Shown here one piece after another: positions 1 through 9,759 of a DNA stretch of 64,000 nt. The stretch is from positions 113,163 through 177,162 of the forward strand of contig QHYK01000049.1 in NCBI GenBank assembly GCA_003224085.1. Direction: 5' to 3'. Below the pieces are notes generated by a model. The model made no database searches. It saw only the letters and a list, made by a program, of their open reading frames with translations, and was not told the origin of the DNA. How positions within the stretch are numbered: the stretch's first letter is position 1; every line of letters begins with the position of its first letter. This stretch comes from Acidobacteriota bacterium (lineage in GTDB: Bacteria > Acidobacteriota > Terriglobia > Acidiferrales > UBA7541). A program made the translations under genes and the position numbers.

Positions 1-2
1 AT

Positions 3-479
3 CCCGCGCGTTTCGGCTTGTGGGGCTACAACCTGGGTGCTTATGCTGCATTGCGCGAGGCCGAGGGCGACAAGCGCATCCGCGCCCTGATTCTGGATTC
101 CGTGTACGACGAACCCGAGCAGATGGTCAAGGTGGGAGTCGAGCGCAATGGCCTGGGCACTTTTCCGCTTATGGTTCGTTCCACGCAGATCAGTTTCGAA
201 TACCTCAACAACGGCCACCGGAACGATCCGCCGCTTTCCGGCCAGCTTCTTGCGCTCAACGGCGTTCCCAAACTGTTCATTCAGGCGCAGGATGATCCAG
301 AACTGGGCGCGACCACGCGCCAGATGTTTCTGCAGGCGCCCGAGCCGCGCGAGCAGGCTATCCTCCCGCACGGGGATTTTGTAAGTTTGAGCGATCAGGA
401 AAAGCGCGATTACGAGAATCGCGTTGTGTCATTTTTTCTGCTGCGTTTGCCCCCCACCGCCGCCAAGCCTCTCCAATGA
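3..479 (+). CDS. alpha/beta-hydrolase family protein, C-terminal part (5' end outside window)
   Basis: The reading frame is open from the left edge, so only the C-terminal half is visible. It begins with a nucleophile-elbow-like stretch (GLWGYNLGAYAAL), followed by a strand and a late ILPHGDF segment that could carry the catalytic His, as in alpha/beta hydrolases with an alanine-rich helix after the elbow. The position normally held by the nucleophile Ser (GYSLG) is Asn here, so catalysis by the usual triad is doubtful. The last 51 bp overlap the 3' end of the convergent glycosyltransferase gene. The substrate cannot be told. Confidence 0.6.
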   Translation, partial: PARFGLWGYNLGAYAALREAEGDKRIRALILDSVYDEPEQMVKVGVERNGLGTFPLMVRSTQISFEYLNNGHRNDPPLSGQLLALNGVPKLFIQAQDDPELGATTRQMFLQAPEPREQAILPHGDFVSLSDQEKRDYENRVVSFFLLRLPPTAAKPLQ

Positions 480-2141
480 ACCCGGCGTGACGATGTGATA
501 GAGAAACATGCCCGTGGCCTGCTCATTGAAGGGCACGGGTTCACACGCGAAAGGGACCGGGGTCAAATTCCTGCAGCCGCGCACGTCCGTCAGGACATAT
601 TCTTTGCCAATATTCTCCTGATTCCAGTCTTTAATCTCTTCCCGGAGATAAAAATTCAAGCTGTAATGCTGGCCTCTGCTCATCCAGCCGACGGCCAATT
701 CGCTCAAGGGAATGTTTTGCAGTTGAAGTTGCTTGGCGATGGTTTTGCCGGATGGATCTATCTTGAAAAACGACGGCGCAATACGATAGGCGAGCACGGT
801 GGCAGCCAGGATCGGCAAGACACAGCCCGCAGCGCGTAAGGTGAGAAAGCGCTTTTGTCCGGTTGCCGTGCCAAACAAGGCCAGGAGGAGATTAGCCGTC
901 CCCATAAGGGCCACGACGGCAAATACGCCGATTACAAGCCTTTCGTTCCCTCCAGAAAAGTTCGGTTTTCGGAGCTCGACAAACACGAGAGGAAGTACGA
1001 GCGAGAGCGCGAACAGCGACAACGCTATGCGGAGCAACCACCGTGGGATCTTTGTCATAGCGGTCAGCGAATGGGCCAATACCAAAACAACTGCGGGAAG
1101 CGCAGGAAGGATGTAGCCGGGAAGTTTGGACTGGGAAAAAGAAAAGAAGAGCAGGCAGAAGGCGGCCCAACAGGTCAGAAACAACGTAGATTCTCTCACT
1201 CGATGCGTCCTTAAGAGCTGGATGGCACCGTGCACGGTGTTCCAGAGAAATAGGGCCGTCCATGGGAGGATGGCGATGAGTATGACCGGGACATAAAACC
1301 AAAAAGGTTGAATGTGCTGGAATTCGGGTGTGAAGTAGCGCTTGAAATTGTGCTCGATGAGGAACGCGCGGAGGAAGTCGGGGTTACGGCGGGCGCAACG
1401 AACATACCAAGGGAGAGCTGTTGCGCAGAAAGCAGCAACGGCTAGGGGATGGAGGAGGCGAAGCGCGTCGTGCCAGTGTTTGGTGCCAAGCGCCCAAAGC
1501 AGCACGGCTCCGCCGCACAGTACAATCGCCGCAGGGCCTTTGGCAAGAACCGCCAGTCCAAGGAAGAAACCGAACAAAGTCAGCGCCAGCCATGGTGTGC
1601 GCGGAAGAATCGGCATGTCCTCGTTGCGTGTCAGGCCCAGGACTTCGGCGGCGCAGACCATGCCGATGGTGAGCATGGCGCTGAACGGCATGTCGGTTGC
1701 CGCGGCGTGTGAGAAGCCGATCATGCCCACGGTGGCGGGCAGCAAAAGCACAACCCATCGCGCGGCCTGCCCGCCCCAAAACCGCAAGCCGAGCCATCCC
1801 ATAGCCAAGGTGGCCAGCAGGGCCGAGATTGCGCTGGGCAATCGCGCCGTGGCCTCCCGCACGCCAAACCACTTAAAGCAGAGCCCGGCGCCCCAATAAT
1901 AGAGCGGAGGTTTCTCGAACCACGGCTTTCCATAGAGCCGCGGCGTGACCCAATCGCGCGTCTCCATCATGGCGCGCGCGATCCAGGCGTAGCGTGGTTC
2001 ATCGGGGCCGATAAATCCCGGTACACCGAGATGGCTGAAGTAGCAGACGTACAGCGTGGCGCAAGTGAGCACGCTCCAAGCAATGAAGGCGCCCCTGGTT
2101 ATGGGCGGATTCTCGAATCTGGGCCTGTGTGGTTTCGTCAC
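429..2141 (-). CDS. ArnT/PMT-like GT-C glycosyltransferase (membrane)
   Basis: This is a 570-residue polytopic membrane protein. The N-terminal region has a transmembrane helix followed by the GPDEPRYAW motif and the KPWFEKPPLYYW segment, typical of the ArnT/PMT (GT39/GT83) superfamily, where the acidic pair near the first periplasmic loop is catalytic. About ten further hydrophobic helices follow, then a soluble C-terminal domain. Family members transfer a sugar from a polyprenyl-phosphate donor to lipid A or protein on the periplasmic face. It diverges from the LpxL-like and lpxD genes, which suggests but does not prove a lipid A role. The C-terminus ends in a glycine-rich tail. Donor and acceptor are unknown. 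Confidence 0.8.
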   Translation of the reverse strand: MTKPHRPRFENPPITRGAFIAWSVLTCATLYVCYFSHLGVPGFIGPDEPRYAWIARAMMETRDWVTPRLYGKPWFEKPPLYYWGAGLCFKWFGVREATARLPSAISALLATLAMGWLGLRFWGGQAARWVVLLLPATVGMIGFSHAAATDMPFSAMLTIGMVCAAEVLGLTRNEDMPILPRTPWLALTLFGFFLGLAVLAKGPAAIVLCGGAVLLWALGTKHWHDALRLLHPLAVAAFCATALPWYVRCARRNPDFLRAFLIEHNFKRYFTPEFQHIQPFWFYVPVILIAILPWTALFLWNTVHGAIQLLRTHRVRESTLFLTCWAAFCLLFFSFSQSKLPGYILPALPAVVLVLAHSLTAMTKIPRWLLRIALSLFALSLVLPLVFVELRKPNFSGGNERLVIGVFAVVALMGTANLLLALFGTATGQKRFLTLRAAGCVLPILAATVLAYRIAPSFFKIDPSGKTIAKQLQLQNIPLSELAVGWMSRGQHYSLNFYLREEIKDWNQENIGKEYVLTDVRGCRNLTPVPFACEPVPFNEQATGMFLYHIVTPGSLERLGGGGGQTQQKK

Positions 2142-2236
2142 AAAGCGTTGAGTCTAACATTGAAAGACTTTCTTCCGCCGCGGGACCTCTTGCATACTGT
2201 GGCGCAATGGTTCACTTCTTCGGAATGGGCGCGGCG

Positions 2237-3157
2237 ATGAAAGAATGGCTCGAATACGCGGCAGTGTGGCTTATCGTAAAGTGGCTGGGTGTGTTACCGC
2301 GGCCAACCGCGCGAGGGTTTGCCGCTGCTCTCACGCAATCGGTCTATGTGTTTCTTCCGCGATGGCAGAAGACAGCTCAAATCAACCTGAGCATTGCCTT
2401 TCCGGAGTGGAGTGACGCGCAACGCAAGTCCGTTCTCCGCGGGATGCTCCGCAACCTCGGCTGGATGGCGGCGGAATTCGCGCGCTTTCCCAAATATTCG
2501 AAGGAAAACGTTGGTGGAATCATCGTTCTGGACGGGCATGAAAACTTTCTCGAAGGTCAGCGCCGTGGTAAAGGCGTGCTTTATCTGACCGGGCACATCG
2601 GCGCATGGGAACTCTCCTCTTTTGCCCATGCTCTCTACGGCTTCCCGCTGCATTACATGGCGCGCCCCATCGAAAATCGCAGAATCGATGCGTTTGTGAA
2701 TTCGAATCGCTGTCTATCAGGGAACAGGCCGATCTTCAAGAACGAATCGGCGCGCCTCACACTCAAAGTTATGAAAGAAGCGGGAACCATTGGGATCCTG
2801 GCGGACCACAATACAATGCCATCGGAAGCAGTTTTCGTAGATTTCTTTGGAAGGCTGGCCAGCACTACCACGGGGATTGCCCGCCTCGCGCTGCATACTG
2901 ACGCTGCCGTGGTGCCGGGTTATGCGGTCTGGGATGAGCGTCTGGGCAAATATCGGTTGCGGTTCGAGCCTCCGGTAGAACTCATTCGAACTGGGGATGC
3001 GGAACGCGATATCCTCGAAAACACGCAGAAATTTACTAAAATCCTGGAAGATATCATTCGAAAATACCCGGACCAATGGATTTGGGTGCATGGGCGGTGG
3101 AACACGCGGCCGAGCGGCGAGCCGCCCGTTTACGATTTTTCGCGAGGCGGAGCATGA
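2237..3157 (+). CDS. LpxL/HtrB-like lysophospholipid (lipid A) acyltransferase
   Basis: About 306 residues, the usual length of the family. The HxxxxE catalytic signature is visible (TGHIGAWE), followed by the [10 protein letters not shown] segment and a late [10 protein letters not shown] motif characteristic of LpxL/LpxM-type acyltransferases. A hydrophobic N-terminal segment suggests inner-membrane anchoring. I chose ATG 2237 because the protein from there ([11 protein letters not shown]) matches the usual start; in-frame ATGs at 2207 and 2225 are alternatives. The stop codon overlaps the lpxD start as ATGA, indicating translational coupling and a shared role in lipid A assembly. Confidence 0.85.
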   Translation: MKEWLEYAAVWLIVKWLGVLPRPTARGFAAALTQSVYVFLPRWQKTAQINLSIAFPEWSDAQRKSVLRGMLRNLGWMAAEFARFPKYSKENVGGIIVLDGHENFLEGQRRGKGVLYLTGHIGAWELSSFAHALYGFPLHYMARPIENRRIDAFVNSNRCLSGNRPIFKNESARLTLKVMKEAGTIGILADHNTMPSEAVFVDFFGRLASTTTGIARLALHTDAAVVPGYAVWDERLGKYRLRFEPPVELIRTGDAERDILENTQKFTKILEDIIRKYPDQWIWVHGRWNTRPSGEPPVYDFSRGGA

Positions 3158-4173
3158 AACGAACAGCAAAAGAATTGGCGGAAGCAATTCACGCAACACT
3201 CGAAGGCGACGGCAATCTGGAAATCATCGGAGTGGCCGCTCCGGAGCGCGCCGCCTCACGCGAGTTGATTTACGTGGATTCCGCGAAGTACGCCGGGAGA
3301 GCAGCTGCTTCTGCCGCGCTTTGCGTGATTGCCACCGAGGGCGTGCGCTTCCCGGCCAAGACGGTCCTGCGGAGCGCGCACCCCAAGCTGGCGTTTGCCA
3401 AAGCTGCCGCCCTGCTCCTGGATCGCGCCCCGATTGCTTCGGGGATTCATCCGACTGCAGTTGTGGCACCTCTGGCAAGGGTTTCAACGGGCGCCAGCAT
3501 CGGGGCCTACGCCGTGATTGGTGAAGATGCGCACATTGGTGAAAACACGCAGATTGGCGGGCATTGCGTCATCAGCGCGGGCTGTTGGATTGGCGAAAAT
3601 TGCCGCATTCACCCGCGCGTGACGCTGTATCACCATGTGCGTATTGGCCATCGCGTGGAAATTCATTCCGGTGCGGTAATTGGGGCAGACGGATTTGGCT
3701 ACGCTTTCGGGGAAGGGAAGCATTGGAAATTCCCACAGGCTGGGATTGTGGAGATTGGCGACGACGTCGAAATTGGCGCGAACACCACGATTGACCGCGG
3801 CTCGCTCGACGACACGCGAATTGCCGAAGGAGTTAAGCTCGACAACCTGGTGCACGTCGGCCACAACTGCCAGGTCGGTGCACACACCGTCGTGGCGGCC
3901 CAAGTGGGATTTTCTGGCTCGTGCATTGTCGGCAAGAATGTGGTCATCGGCGGACAGGCCGGATTTGGCGAGCGCTGTGAACTGGGAGACGGCGCGGTGA
4001 TTGGGGGACAATCGGGAGTGCTCGGCGGGAAGATCATTCGCGCCGGACAAACCGTCTGGGGAACGCCGGCTCGTGCGCTCGAAAAGTTCAAAGAGCAGTA
4101 CGCTTTCTACGGCCGCCTCCCCGAGCTGGCAGCGCGCATCAAAGACCTTGAGGCCAAACTTGGCGCCAAATGA
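3154..4173 (+). CDS. lpxD: UDP-3-O-acylglucosamine N-acyltransferase
   Basis: 339 residues. The N-terminal domain contains the uridine-binding region ([18 protein letters not shown]), followed by a left-handed beta-helix of hexapeptide repeats between roughly residues 100 and 300 ([15 protein letters not shown] and similar) and a C-terminal helix. The HVGHNC segment contains the expected catalytic His. LpxD transfers the second 3-hydroxyacyl chain from acyl-ACP to UDP-3-O-acyl-GlcN in lipid A synthesis. The start at ATG 3154 overlaps the upstream stop; an upstream in-frame extension encodes nothing like the family. It lies between the acyltransferase and the P-loop gene. Confidence 0.92.
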   Translation: MKRTAKELAEAIHATLEGDGNLEIIGVAAPERAASRELIYVDSAKYAGRAAASAALCVIATEGVRFPAKTVLRSAHPKLAFAKAAALLLDRAPIASGIHPTAVVAPLARVSTGASIGAYAVIGEDAHIGENTQIGGHCVISAGCWIGENCRIHPRVTLYHHVRIGHRVEIHSGAVIGADGFGYAFGEGKHWKFPQAGIVEIGDDVEIGANTTIDRGSLDDTRIAEGVKLDNLVHVGHNCQVGAHTVVAAQVGFSGSCIVGKNVVIGGQAGFGERCELGDGAVIGGQSGVLGGKIIRAGQTVWGTPARALEKFKEQYAFYGRLPELAARIKDLEAKLGAK

Positions 4174-4849
4174 AAAAGACGGCTCGCCACGCTGGCGCGT
4201 AATTGTCATTGGCGGCCACACGCGCAGCATCGGAAAGACCCAGCTCGTGTGCGACGTCATTGCTGCGTTTCCCGAGGCCAACTGGATTGCTGGGAAAATC
4301 ACGCAATATGGCCACGGTGTCTGCGCGCAAAACGGCGAGAATTGCCCCTGCGCGCCCACGGAGCATGCCTGCGCGCTGGACTGGGAAAGGCAGTCGGACA
4401 GCGGTACCGACAGCGCGCGCTTTCTCGGTGCCGGCGCACGCCGCTCGTTTTGGCTTCGCACCAAACAGGGATACCTGGCCGAAGGGCTTCCTTTGTTGAG
4501 AGCTGCGGTCAAGGAAGCGCAAACGGCATCGTACGGTGAGCTGCCGACGCTTATTTTGGAGAGCAATTCCTTGCTGCAATTTTTGAAGCCTAGCCTGTAT
4601 TTCGCTGTGCTCGATCCGGCGAAGGAAGATTTCAAGGATTCTGCTCGAGTGGCGCTGGATCGCGCGGATGCGCTGGTACTTCGCGGCTCTCAGGGCAGGT
4701 TTTCGGCTGCTCCGGCATGGACGCGGCTGCCCTCGCAACTGCTGCGCGAAAAGCCTTCCGTCACCCAGCAAGAGGGCGAGCCGCTTCCGCAACCTTTGCA
4801 CGTCCTGGTTCAGCGCGTGCTGGAGTCGCCCGGGACCGTCTCATTTTGA
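4160..4849 (+). CDS. P-loop NTPase-like protein with a cysteine cluster, function unknown
   Basis: About 229 residues from TTG 4160, which has GAGG six bases upstream and overlaps the end of lpxD; no ATG is available in this frame. The N-terminus [15 protein letters not shown] is a Walker-A-like loop, vaguely like MobB or other SIMIBI-type GTPases. It is followed by a dense Cys cluster ([17 protein letters not shown]) that could bind metal. No confident Walker B was identified. Overlap with lpxD suggests co-translation with lipid A genes, but MobB-like and other roles remain possible. I do not recognise a named family. Confidence 0.65.
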   Translation: MAPNEKDGSPRWRVIVIGGHTRSIGKTQLVCDVIAAFPEANWIAGKITQYGHGVCAQNGENCPCAPTEHACALDWERQSDSGTDSARFLGAGARRSFWLRTKQGYLAEGLPLLRAAVKEAQTASYGELPTLILESNSLLQFLKPSLYFAVLDPAKEDFKDSARVALDRADALVLRGSQGRFSAAPAWTRLPSQLLREKPSVTQQEGEPLPQPLHVLVQRVLESPGTVSF

Positions 4850-4883
4850 CAACTCAGCGTTTACCCGACTGCATCTTAAGCGT

Positions 4884-4912
4884 TGACCCCCAGCGTCGTG
4901 GCGGCGATAATC
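4884..4912 (+). promoter_or_regulatory. sigma70-type promoter candidate for the hopanoid operon
   Basis: TTGACC at 4884-4889 and GATAAT at 4907-4912 are separated by exactly 17 bp. It sits in the 230-bp gap between the P-loop gene and shc, about 165 bp before the shc start, which would leave a fairly long leader. No operator could be identified. Confidence 0.4.
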
Positions 4913-5079
4913 AGGAGTACCAACGTTACTGGAACTCTTATCGCTTCTTAGCTTTGGCCGGTGCAAGTGACAGGGATCAAGGCCGTTAGATCAGTTATGT
5001 AGTTGGGTGAAGTTGACGCGCGGCGGGTTCGACCGGCCTAGTTATGCCCGTCAATCTTACATGCTCTGGGGGAGCATTT

Positions 5080-7095
5080 ATGGCCTCATTTGCCCGCATC
5101 GGAGAGGAACCGGCGGTCGCGCCAGCGCAGGCGCCGTTGCAAGAGCAAGACTGGGCCGAGCGCATCGAAAAAGCCATTGAGCGAGGCGCCAATCATCTTC
5201 TTTCTCTTCAAGCCGAGCAGGGCTACTGGCAGGGCGAACTCGAAGCCGATTCCACTCTGGAATCCGATTACATTTACTACCTGCACGTTCTGGGCAAGGC
5301 CGATCCCGAGCGCATTGCCAAGCTCGCAAATTATGTCCGCCAGCGCCAACTGCCCGACGGCGGCTGGAGCATTTATCCCGGCGGACCTTCGGAGCTGAAT
5401 GCCACTTGCAAAGCATACTTCGCGTTGAAACTCGCGGGAGAGTCGCCTTACGCGCCGAACTTGGTGCGCGCGCGCGAAATGGTGCATCGCCTTGGCGGTC
5501 TTGAGCATTCCAATTCTTATGTTCGCTTTTACCTGGCGCTCGTGGGCGCGGTGAGTTGGGACCTCGTTCCGTCGATTCCTCCGGAATTAATGCTGATTCC
5601 CCACTGGTTCATCTTCAACATTTACGAGATGTCTTCGTGGACTCGCGGCATTGTGATCCCCATGGCAATTCTGTCGGTGTTGCGCCCCAACTGGAAGTTG
5701 CCGGAGCGCGCTCACGTTGACGAACTGTTCAAGGATCCTGAGCACAAGACAGCTGCTCTGGATTGGAGCGACCAACTCCTTTCCTGGAAAAACGTCTTCC
5801 TGGCCGTGGACCGCGGATTCAAACTGTACGAAAAGTTTCCCTGGAAGCCATTCCGTAGTCGAGCGATTCGCGAAGCCAAATCCTGGATGCTGAATCATCT
5901 TGAACGCACGGAAGGGCTCGCCGCCATCTACCCTGCGATAATGAACTCGATTTTCGCCCTGATGGCGCTTGGCCACGGCCCGGAAGATCCTCTCACTTAC
6001 CGCGAGATCAAAGAATTCTCGCGCTTTGAAATTGAAGAGCGCGACACGATTCGTATGCAGCCGTGCGTTTCACCTGTTTGGGATACCTGCATCGCCATGG
6101 TCGCCCTGGAAGAAGCGGGGCTTCCGCCGGACCATCCGGCTCTGGTCAAGGCCGCGGAGTGGCTCCTCTCGAAACAAGTGCTCGGCCCTGGTGACTGGCA
6201 GGTCAAGGACAAAGACGCCGAGCCCGGCGGCTGGGCCTTTGAATTTCGCAACGATTTTTATCCTGATGTCGACGACACCGCCTTTGTTCTGATGGCTCTC
6301 CAGCGCGTAAAGTATCCCGAGCCTGCGCGCATGGAAGCCGCGATGTGCCGCGGCATTCAATGGCTCCTCAGCATGCAGAATCGGGACGGTGGCTGGGGTG
6401 CGTTCGACCGCGACAATGACAGAAAATTCCTCTGCAACATTCCCTTTGCCGATCACAACGCTATGATTGACCCTTCGACAGCCGACGTCACCGCTCGTGT
6501 CGTTGAGTGCCTCGGCCGCTATGGCTGGCCTGCCGACCACCCCGTCATTCAGCGCGCGGTGAGGTTTCTGCTGCAAGATCAATGCAAAGACGGTTCGTGG
6601 TTCGGCCGCTGGGGCGTCAACTACATTTACGGAACGAGCGGGGTCCTGCGCGCTCTGGAAACCGTTTCGCTCGCCACGCGAGAATTCTGCCAGCGCGCGG
6701 TCAACTGGCTCCGCAGCGTCCAGAAAGTGGACGGCAGCTTTGGCGAATCGCTTCTCAGCTACGATTTGCCTGCCGCCAAGGGGCAGGGCCCCAGCACCGC
6801 CTCGCAAACCGCGTGGGGACTCATCGGCCTGCTCGCGAGCGCGGGAGTGGAAGACTCTGCGGTCAAGAAAGCAGTGGCTTACCTGGTTCATCGCCAGGAA
6901 GCGGATGGTTCCTGGAGCGAGCCGGAATTTACCGGCACCGGTTTCCCCGGCGTCTTTTACCTGAAGTACCATCTTTACCGGAATTCGTTTCCGGTTTACG
7001 CTCTCGCACGCTACTCCAATCAATCGCGCAAAGTGGAAGACTACGCGGCCGTGAAGTTCAAACCCAGCGAGTTCCGGCAGCGCAGCGGGATCTAA
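5080..7095 (+). CDS. shc: squalene-hopene cyclase
   Basis: 671 residues, typical for SHC. It has multiple QW repeats (for example QAEQGYW, QNRDGGWGAF, QCKDGSW, QEADGSW) and the catalytic DVDDTA motif, with the protonating Asp region at residues 396-399. The enzyme cyclises squalene to hopene at the inner membrane. I chose ATG 5080, preceded by GGGGGAG at good spacing; a longer in-frame start at 5044 lacks this. It is the first gene of the hopanoid operon, preceded by a promoter-like sequence and followed 5 bp later by the radical-SAM-like gene. Confidence 0.96.
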   Translation: MASFARIGEEPAVAPAQAPLQEQDWAERIEKAIERGANHLLSLQAEQGYWQGELEADSTLESDYIYYLHVLGKADPERIAKLANYVRQRQLPDGGWSIYPGGPSELNATCKAYFALKLAGESPYAPNLVRAREMVHRLGGLEHSNSYVRFYLALVGAVSWDLVPSIPPELMLIPHWFIFNIYEMSSWTRGIVIPMAILSVLRPNWKLPERAHVDELFKDPEHKTAALDWSDQLLSWKNVFLAVDRGFKLYEKFPWKPFRSRAIREAKSWMLNHLERTEGLAAIYPAIMNSIFALMALGHGPEDPLTYREIKEFSRFEIEERDTIRMQPCVSPVWDTCIAMVALEEAGLPPDHPALVKAAEWLLSKQVLGPGDWQVKDKDAEPGGWAFEFRNDFYPDVDDTAFVLMALQRVKYPEPARMEAAMCRGIQWLLSMQNRDGGWGAFDRDNDRKFLCNIPFADHNAMIDPSTADVTARVVECLGRYGWPADHPVIQRAVRFLLQDQCKDGSWFGRWGVNYIYGTSGVLRALETVSLATREFCQRAVNWLRSVQKVDGSFGESLLSYDLPAAKGQGPSTASQTAWGLIGLLASAGVEDSAVKKAVAYLVHRQEADGSWSEPEFTGTGFPGVFYLKYHLYRNSFPVYALARYSNQSRKVEDYAAVKFKPSEFRQRSGI

Positions 7096-7100
7096 AATAC

Positions 7101-7832
7101 ATGATGCGCTTGCCAGCGCGACTTACGGCAAAACTGGTGAAGGTCCGAGTCTCGCGGATTTTCGGTTCTGCGCCGGAGAGTCCTCTCGTTTATGGCGTGG
7201 ATCCTGCGGAAGTTCTCCATCCCGGTTCTAACGCGCCGGTTTCCCGCGAAAAAATGCGGGAGCTTGTCGCGAACCCGGCCCCGGTAATCTGGATTGGCGA
7301 CAGCGAACCGCTGCTCCACGCGGGTGTTGGCCACTTTGTGCGCGCGATTGTGCAGAGCCGGCACTGTGTTTTCCTTGAGACCGACGGGACCCTCCTGCGG
7401 CGCCGCGTTCACGAATTTCAGCCGCTCGCTGAATTGTTTTTGACCGTTCGCCTCAACGCACTCGAAAGCCCTGAGCATGCCCCTGCTATCGAGGGACTGC
7501 GCGCGGCGCGGATGTCTGGCTTTTTCACGGTGATCCACTCGATTGTTCGCGAAGATTCTGACCCTGCGCCCCTCCGAGCTCTCCGCACATTTGTTTTCGA
7601 GAAGGACATAGACGGTTGGTTGATTACCGCGGAATCCTCGGCCGAAGCCGCCACCCGCAAAACCATTGAAGCTCGTGGCTTGATCCCAAGCACTTTCTGG
7701 CGTCAATTCTCGAAGCACGTCGAAGAGGCGCTCCTATCACAAACCCAGGGTCGGGAATCGCGCGTTACTTCTGCTCCGCTCGCGGAGAGTTCGCCCGCAG
7801 AGGTGCACGAAGAAGGCGTGGAGATCGCATGA
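7101..7832 (+). CDS. radical-SAM-like protein lacking the [4Fe-4S] cysteines, hopanoid operon
   Basis: 243 residues starting at tandem ATGs 5 bp after shc. The middle (IGDSEPLLHAG, then FLETDGTLL and a FxPL..LFLTVRL segment) resembles the GGEPLLH and TNGxLL strands of HpnH-type radical SAM proteins. The CxxxCxxC loop that should precede it is absent, and only one Cys was seen in the region read. The N-terminal 60 residues do not resemble the family. Its stop overlaps the hpnA start (ATGA). The likely interpretation is a degenerate or regulatory homologue of HpnH; a new SAM-independent function cannot be excluded. No intact hpnH was seen in the window. Confidence 0.65.
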   Translation: MMRLPARLTAKLVKVRVSRIFGSAPESPLVYGVDPAEVLHPGSNAPVSREKMRELVANPAPVIWIGDSEPLLHAGVGHFVRAIVQSRHCVFLETDGTLLRRRVHEFQPLAELFLTVRLNALESPEHAPAIEGLRAARMSGFFTVIHSIVREDSDPAPLRALRTFVFEKDIDGWLITAESSAEAATRKTIEARGLIPSTFWRQFSKHVEEALLSQTQGRESRVTSAPLAESSPAEVHEEGVEIA

Positions 7833-8857
7833 CTACGCTGGTCACGGGCGCTTCGGGCTTCCTGGGGAGCCACGTAGCGCGACAGCTCGTGGCGCGCGGC
7901 GAAGACGTGCGCGTGATCATGCGCCCTTCGAGCACCAATCGCGCCGTCGCGGATCTGTCCCTTGAGTATGTCACCGGCGATTTGCGCGACGCAGCTTCGG
8001 TCGCGCGCGCCATGCAGGGAGCCAAGCGCGTCTTCCATGTCGCCGCTGACTACCGCTTGTGGGCCAGGTGCAAACAGGACATTTACGATTCCAACGTAGG
8101 TGGCACGAAAAATCTTCTGGACGCTGCCATGCGCGCCGGGGTCGAGCAGTTCATCTACACCAGCACCGTCGCCACAATCGCCGTGGACCGTCCGCAGCAT
8201 CCCAACGAATTCACTGACGCCCGCCTGGAAGAAATGGTCGGCCACTACAAGCGCTCCAAGTGGATGGCCGAGCAGGAGGCGCTCAAAGCCGCGAAGGCCG
8301 GCTTGCCCGTTATTGTCGTGATGCCTACCACGCCTGTCGGCCCTTGGGATTGGAAGCCCACGCCGACTGGCAAAATCATCCTGGATTTTCTCAACGGCAA
8401 AATGCCGGGCTACGTGGAAACCGGTTTGAACTTCGTCGCCGTCGAAGAGTGCGCCGCCGGCCACTTACTGGCGGCCGAAAAAGGCAAAGTCGGCGAGCGT
8501 TATCTCCTTGGCGGCGAAAATCTGACGCTGAAACAGTTGCTTGAGACACTTTCTCGAATCGCTGGCCTGCCCGCGCCCAGGATGAAAATACCTCATGGCC
8601 TCGCATTAGGTGTAGCCTATGCCAATACTGTTTTTTCCCGACTTCTCGGCCGCGAGCCCGGAATCCCCATCGAAGGCGTGAAGATTGCCCGGCACTTGAT
8701 GTTTGTGGATTGCTCGCGCGCGAAGCGCGAGTTAGGTTTCAAGGCAGGTCCGGTCGCGGCCGGGCTCGAGCGCGCCGTGCGCTGGTACGAAAGGAATGGC
8801 TACGTTTTGCCGCATCGCGCCAAGCGGATGGCCCGTGCGCGCGCCCGCGCCGCCTAG
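7829..8857 (+). CDS. hpnA: hopanoid-associated sugar epimerase/dehydrogenase HpnA (extended SDR)
   Basis: 342 residues. The N-terminal Rossmann motif GASGFLGSH binds NAD(P), and the SDR catalytic YxxxK appears as HYKRSKWMAE. The VMPTTPVGPWDWKPTPTG segment is typical of HpnA proteins in hopanoid clusters. The start overlaps the previous stop (ATGA), indicating coupling. HpnA is thought to act in side-chain modification of hopanoids, although its exact reaction is not settled. The C-terminus ends in an Arg/Ala-rich tail. Confidence 0.9.
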   Translation: MTTLVTGASGFLGSHVARQLVARGEDVRVIMRPSSTNRAVADLSLEYVTGDLRDAASVARAMQGAKRVFHVAADYRLWARCKQDIYDSNVGGTKNLLDAAMRAGVEQFIYTSTVATIAVDRPQHPNEFTDARLEEMVGHYKRSKWMAEQEALKAAKAGLPVIVVMPTTPVGPWDWKPTPTGKIILDFLNGKMPGYVETGLNFVAVEECAAGHLLAAEKGKVGERYLLGGENLTLKQLLETLSRIAGLPAPRMKIPHGLALGVAYANTVFSRLLGREPGIPIEGVKIARHLMFVDCSRAKRELGFKAGPVAAGLERAVRWYERNGYVLPHRAKRMARARARAA

Positions 8858-8979
8858 GGTTCGGCCCGGGCCGTGCCCAAGCACCATCAGCGCGGAATTT
8901 ATTACTTCTGTCGGCCATGGGTGGTCTGGGTTTGTAGTGGCCGGTCTTTAAGACCGTTGATTTTCTCTTGCGGAGCCCG

Positions 8980-9759
8980 ATGCGAGTCCTCGTAACATTT
9001 GCCGTGGAAGGCGAATTCGCCCCTTGGCTGGCCCTACGCAAGTTTCACGTGCGAAGGTTGGTCCCGGACCAGGGGTCGGGCGGCTTAAAAGTGTATGAGG
9101 CGGAATCGGGCGGCAACACCGTTTGGGTCCATCTCACGGGCATTGGTGCAGGAATGCGTAAGGGCCTGTTCCCGCTCGGCATTTGTGCGAGACAAGCTGG
9201 TGTAGATGTGCTCATTTCTTCCGGGTTGGCGGGGTCTTTGAAGAAGGAACTGGAAGTCGGAGAGGTCATTGTTCCGCGCCGCGTCGGGACTCTCCGTGAT
9301 GCAGCTGGTGTAGAGGCGCATGCTGGTCTGGTGCAAATTGCCGCGCACAGCGGCTCAAAATTGGTTGAGGTCTTACTAACGGCAGATCACATCGTGGAGA
9401 CGAGCGAGGAGAAGAACAGACTGGCATCTTGGGGAGACGCCGTCGACATGGAGTCGTATGCAATTATGCGCGATCTTTCGGGCGAAGGAATCCCTGCTGT
9501 CACTATCCGCGCCGTCAGTGATGCAAGCGACGAAGATCTGCCGATTGATTTCAGTGCATGCCTGACGACAGAAGGCAACGTCAAGCCTTTACCGCTCCTG
9601 ATGCGTCTGCTGAGGCGGCCAGCGAAGACTGTTGATTTAGTTGGCTTCGGTGTAAGGAGCAAAAGAGCCGCCCGCAATCTAGCCGAATTCTTAGACTCTT
9701 TTGTTGCCGCGCTCAATCCCGAGGCAATTAGGAAAGATATCGGAGTCGCCGCCCAATGA
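8980..9759 (+). CDS. hpnG: HpnG-like adenosylhopane nucleosidase (MTA/SAH nucleosidase fold)
   Basis: 259 residues. It has the phosphorylase/nucleosidase family features: an N-terminal FAVEGEFAPW, a central SSGLAGSL stretch and the VDMES motif that contacts the ribose, followed by RAVSDASDE with the catalytic Asp region. HpnG removes adenine from adenosylhopane to give ribosylhopane. I chose ATG 8980, with CGGAG just upstream, rather than TTG 8968. It overlaps the next gene by ATGA. A 122-bp gap separates it from hpnA. Confidence 0.85.
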   Translation: MRVLVTFAVEGEFAPWLALRKFHVRRLVPDQGSGGLKVYEAESGGNTVWVHLTGIGAGMRKGLFPLGICARQAGVDVLISSGLAGSLKKELEVGEVIVPRRVGTLRDAAGVEAHAGLVQIAAHSGSKLVEVLLTADHIVETSEEKNRLASWGDAVDMESYAIMRDLSGEGIPAVTIRAVSDASDEDLPIDFSACLTTEGNVKPLPLLMRLLRRPAKTVDLVGFGVRSKRAARNLAEFLDSFVAALNPEAIRKDIGVAAQ

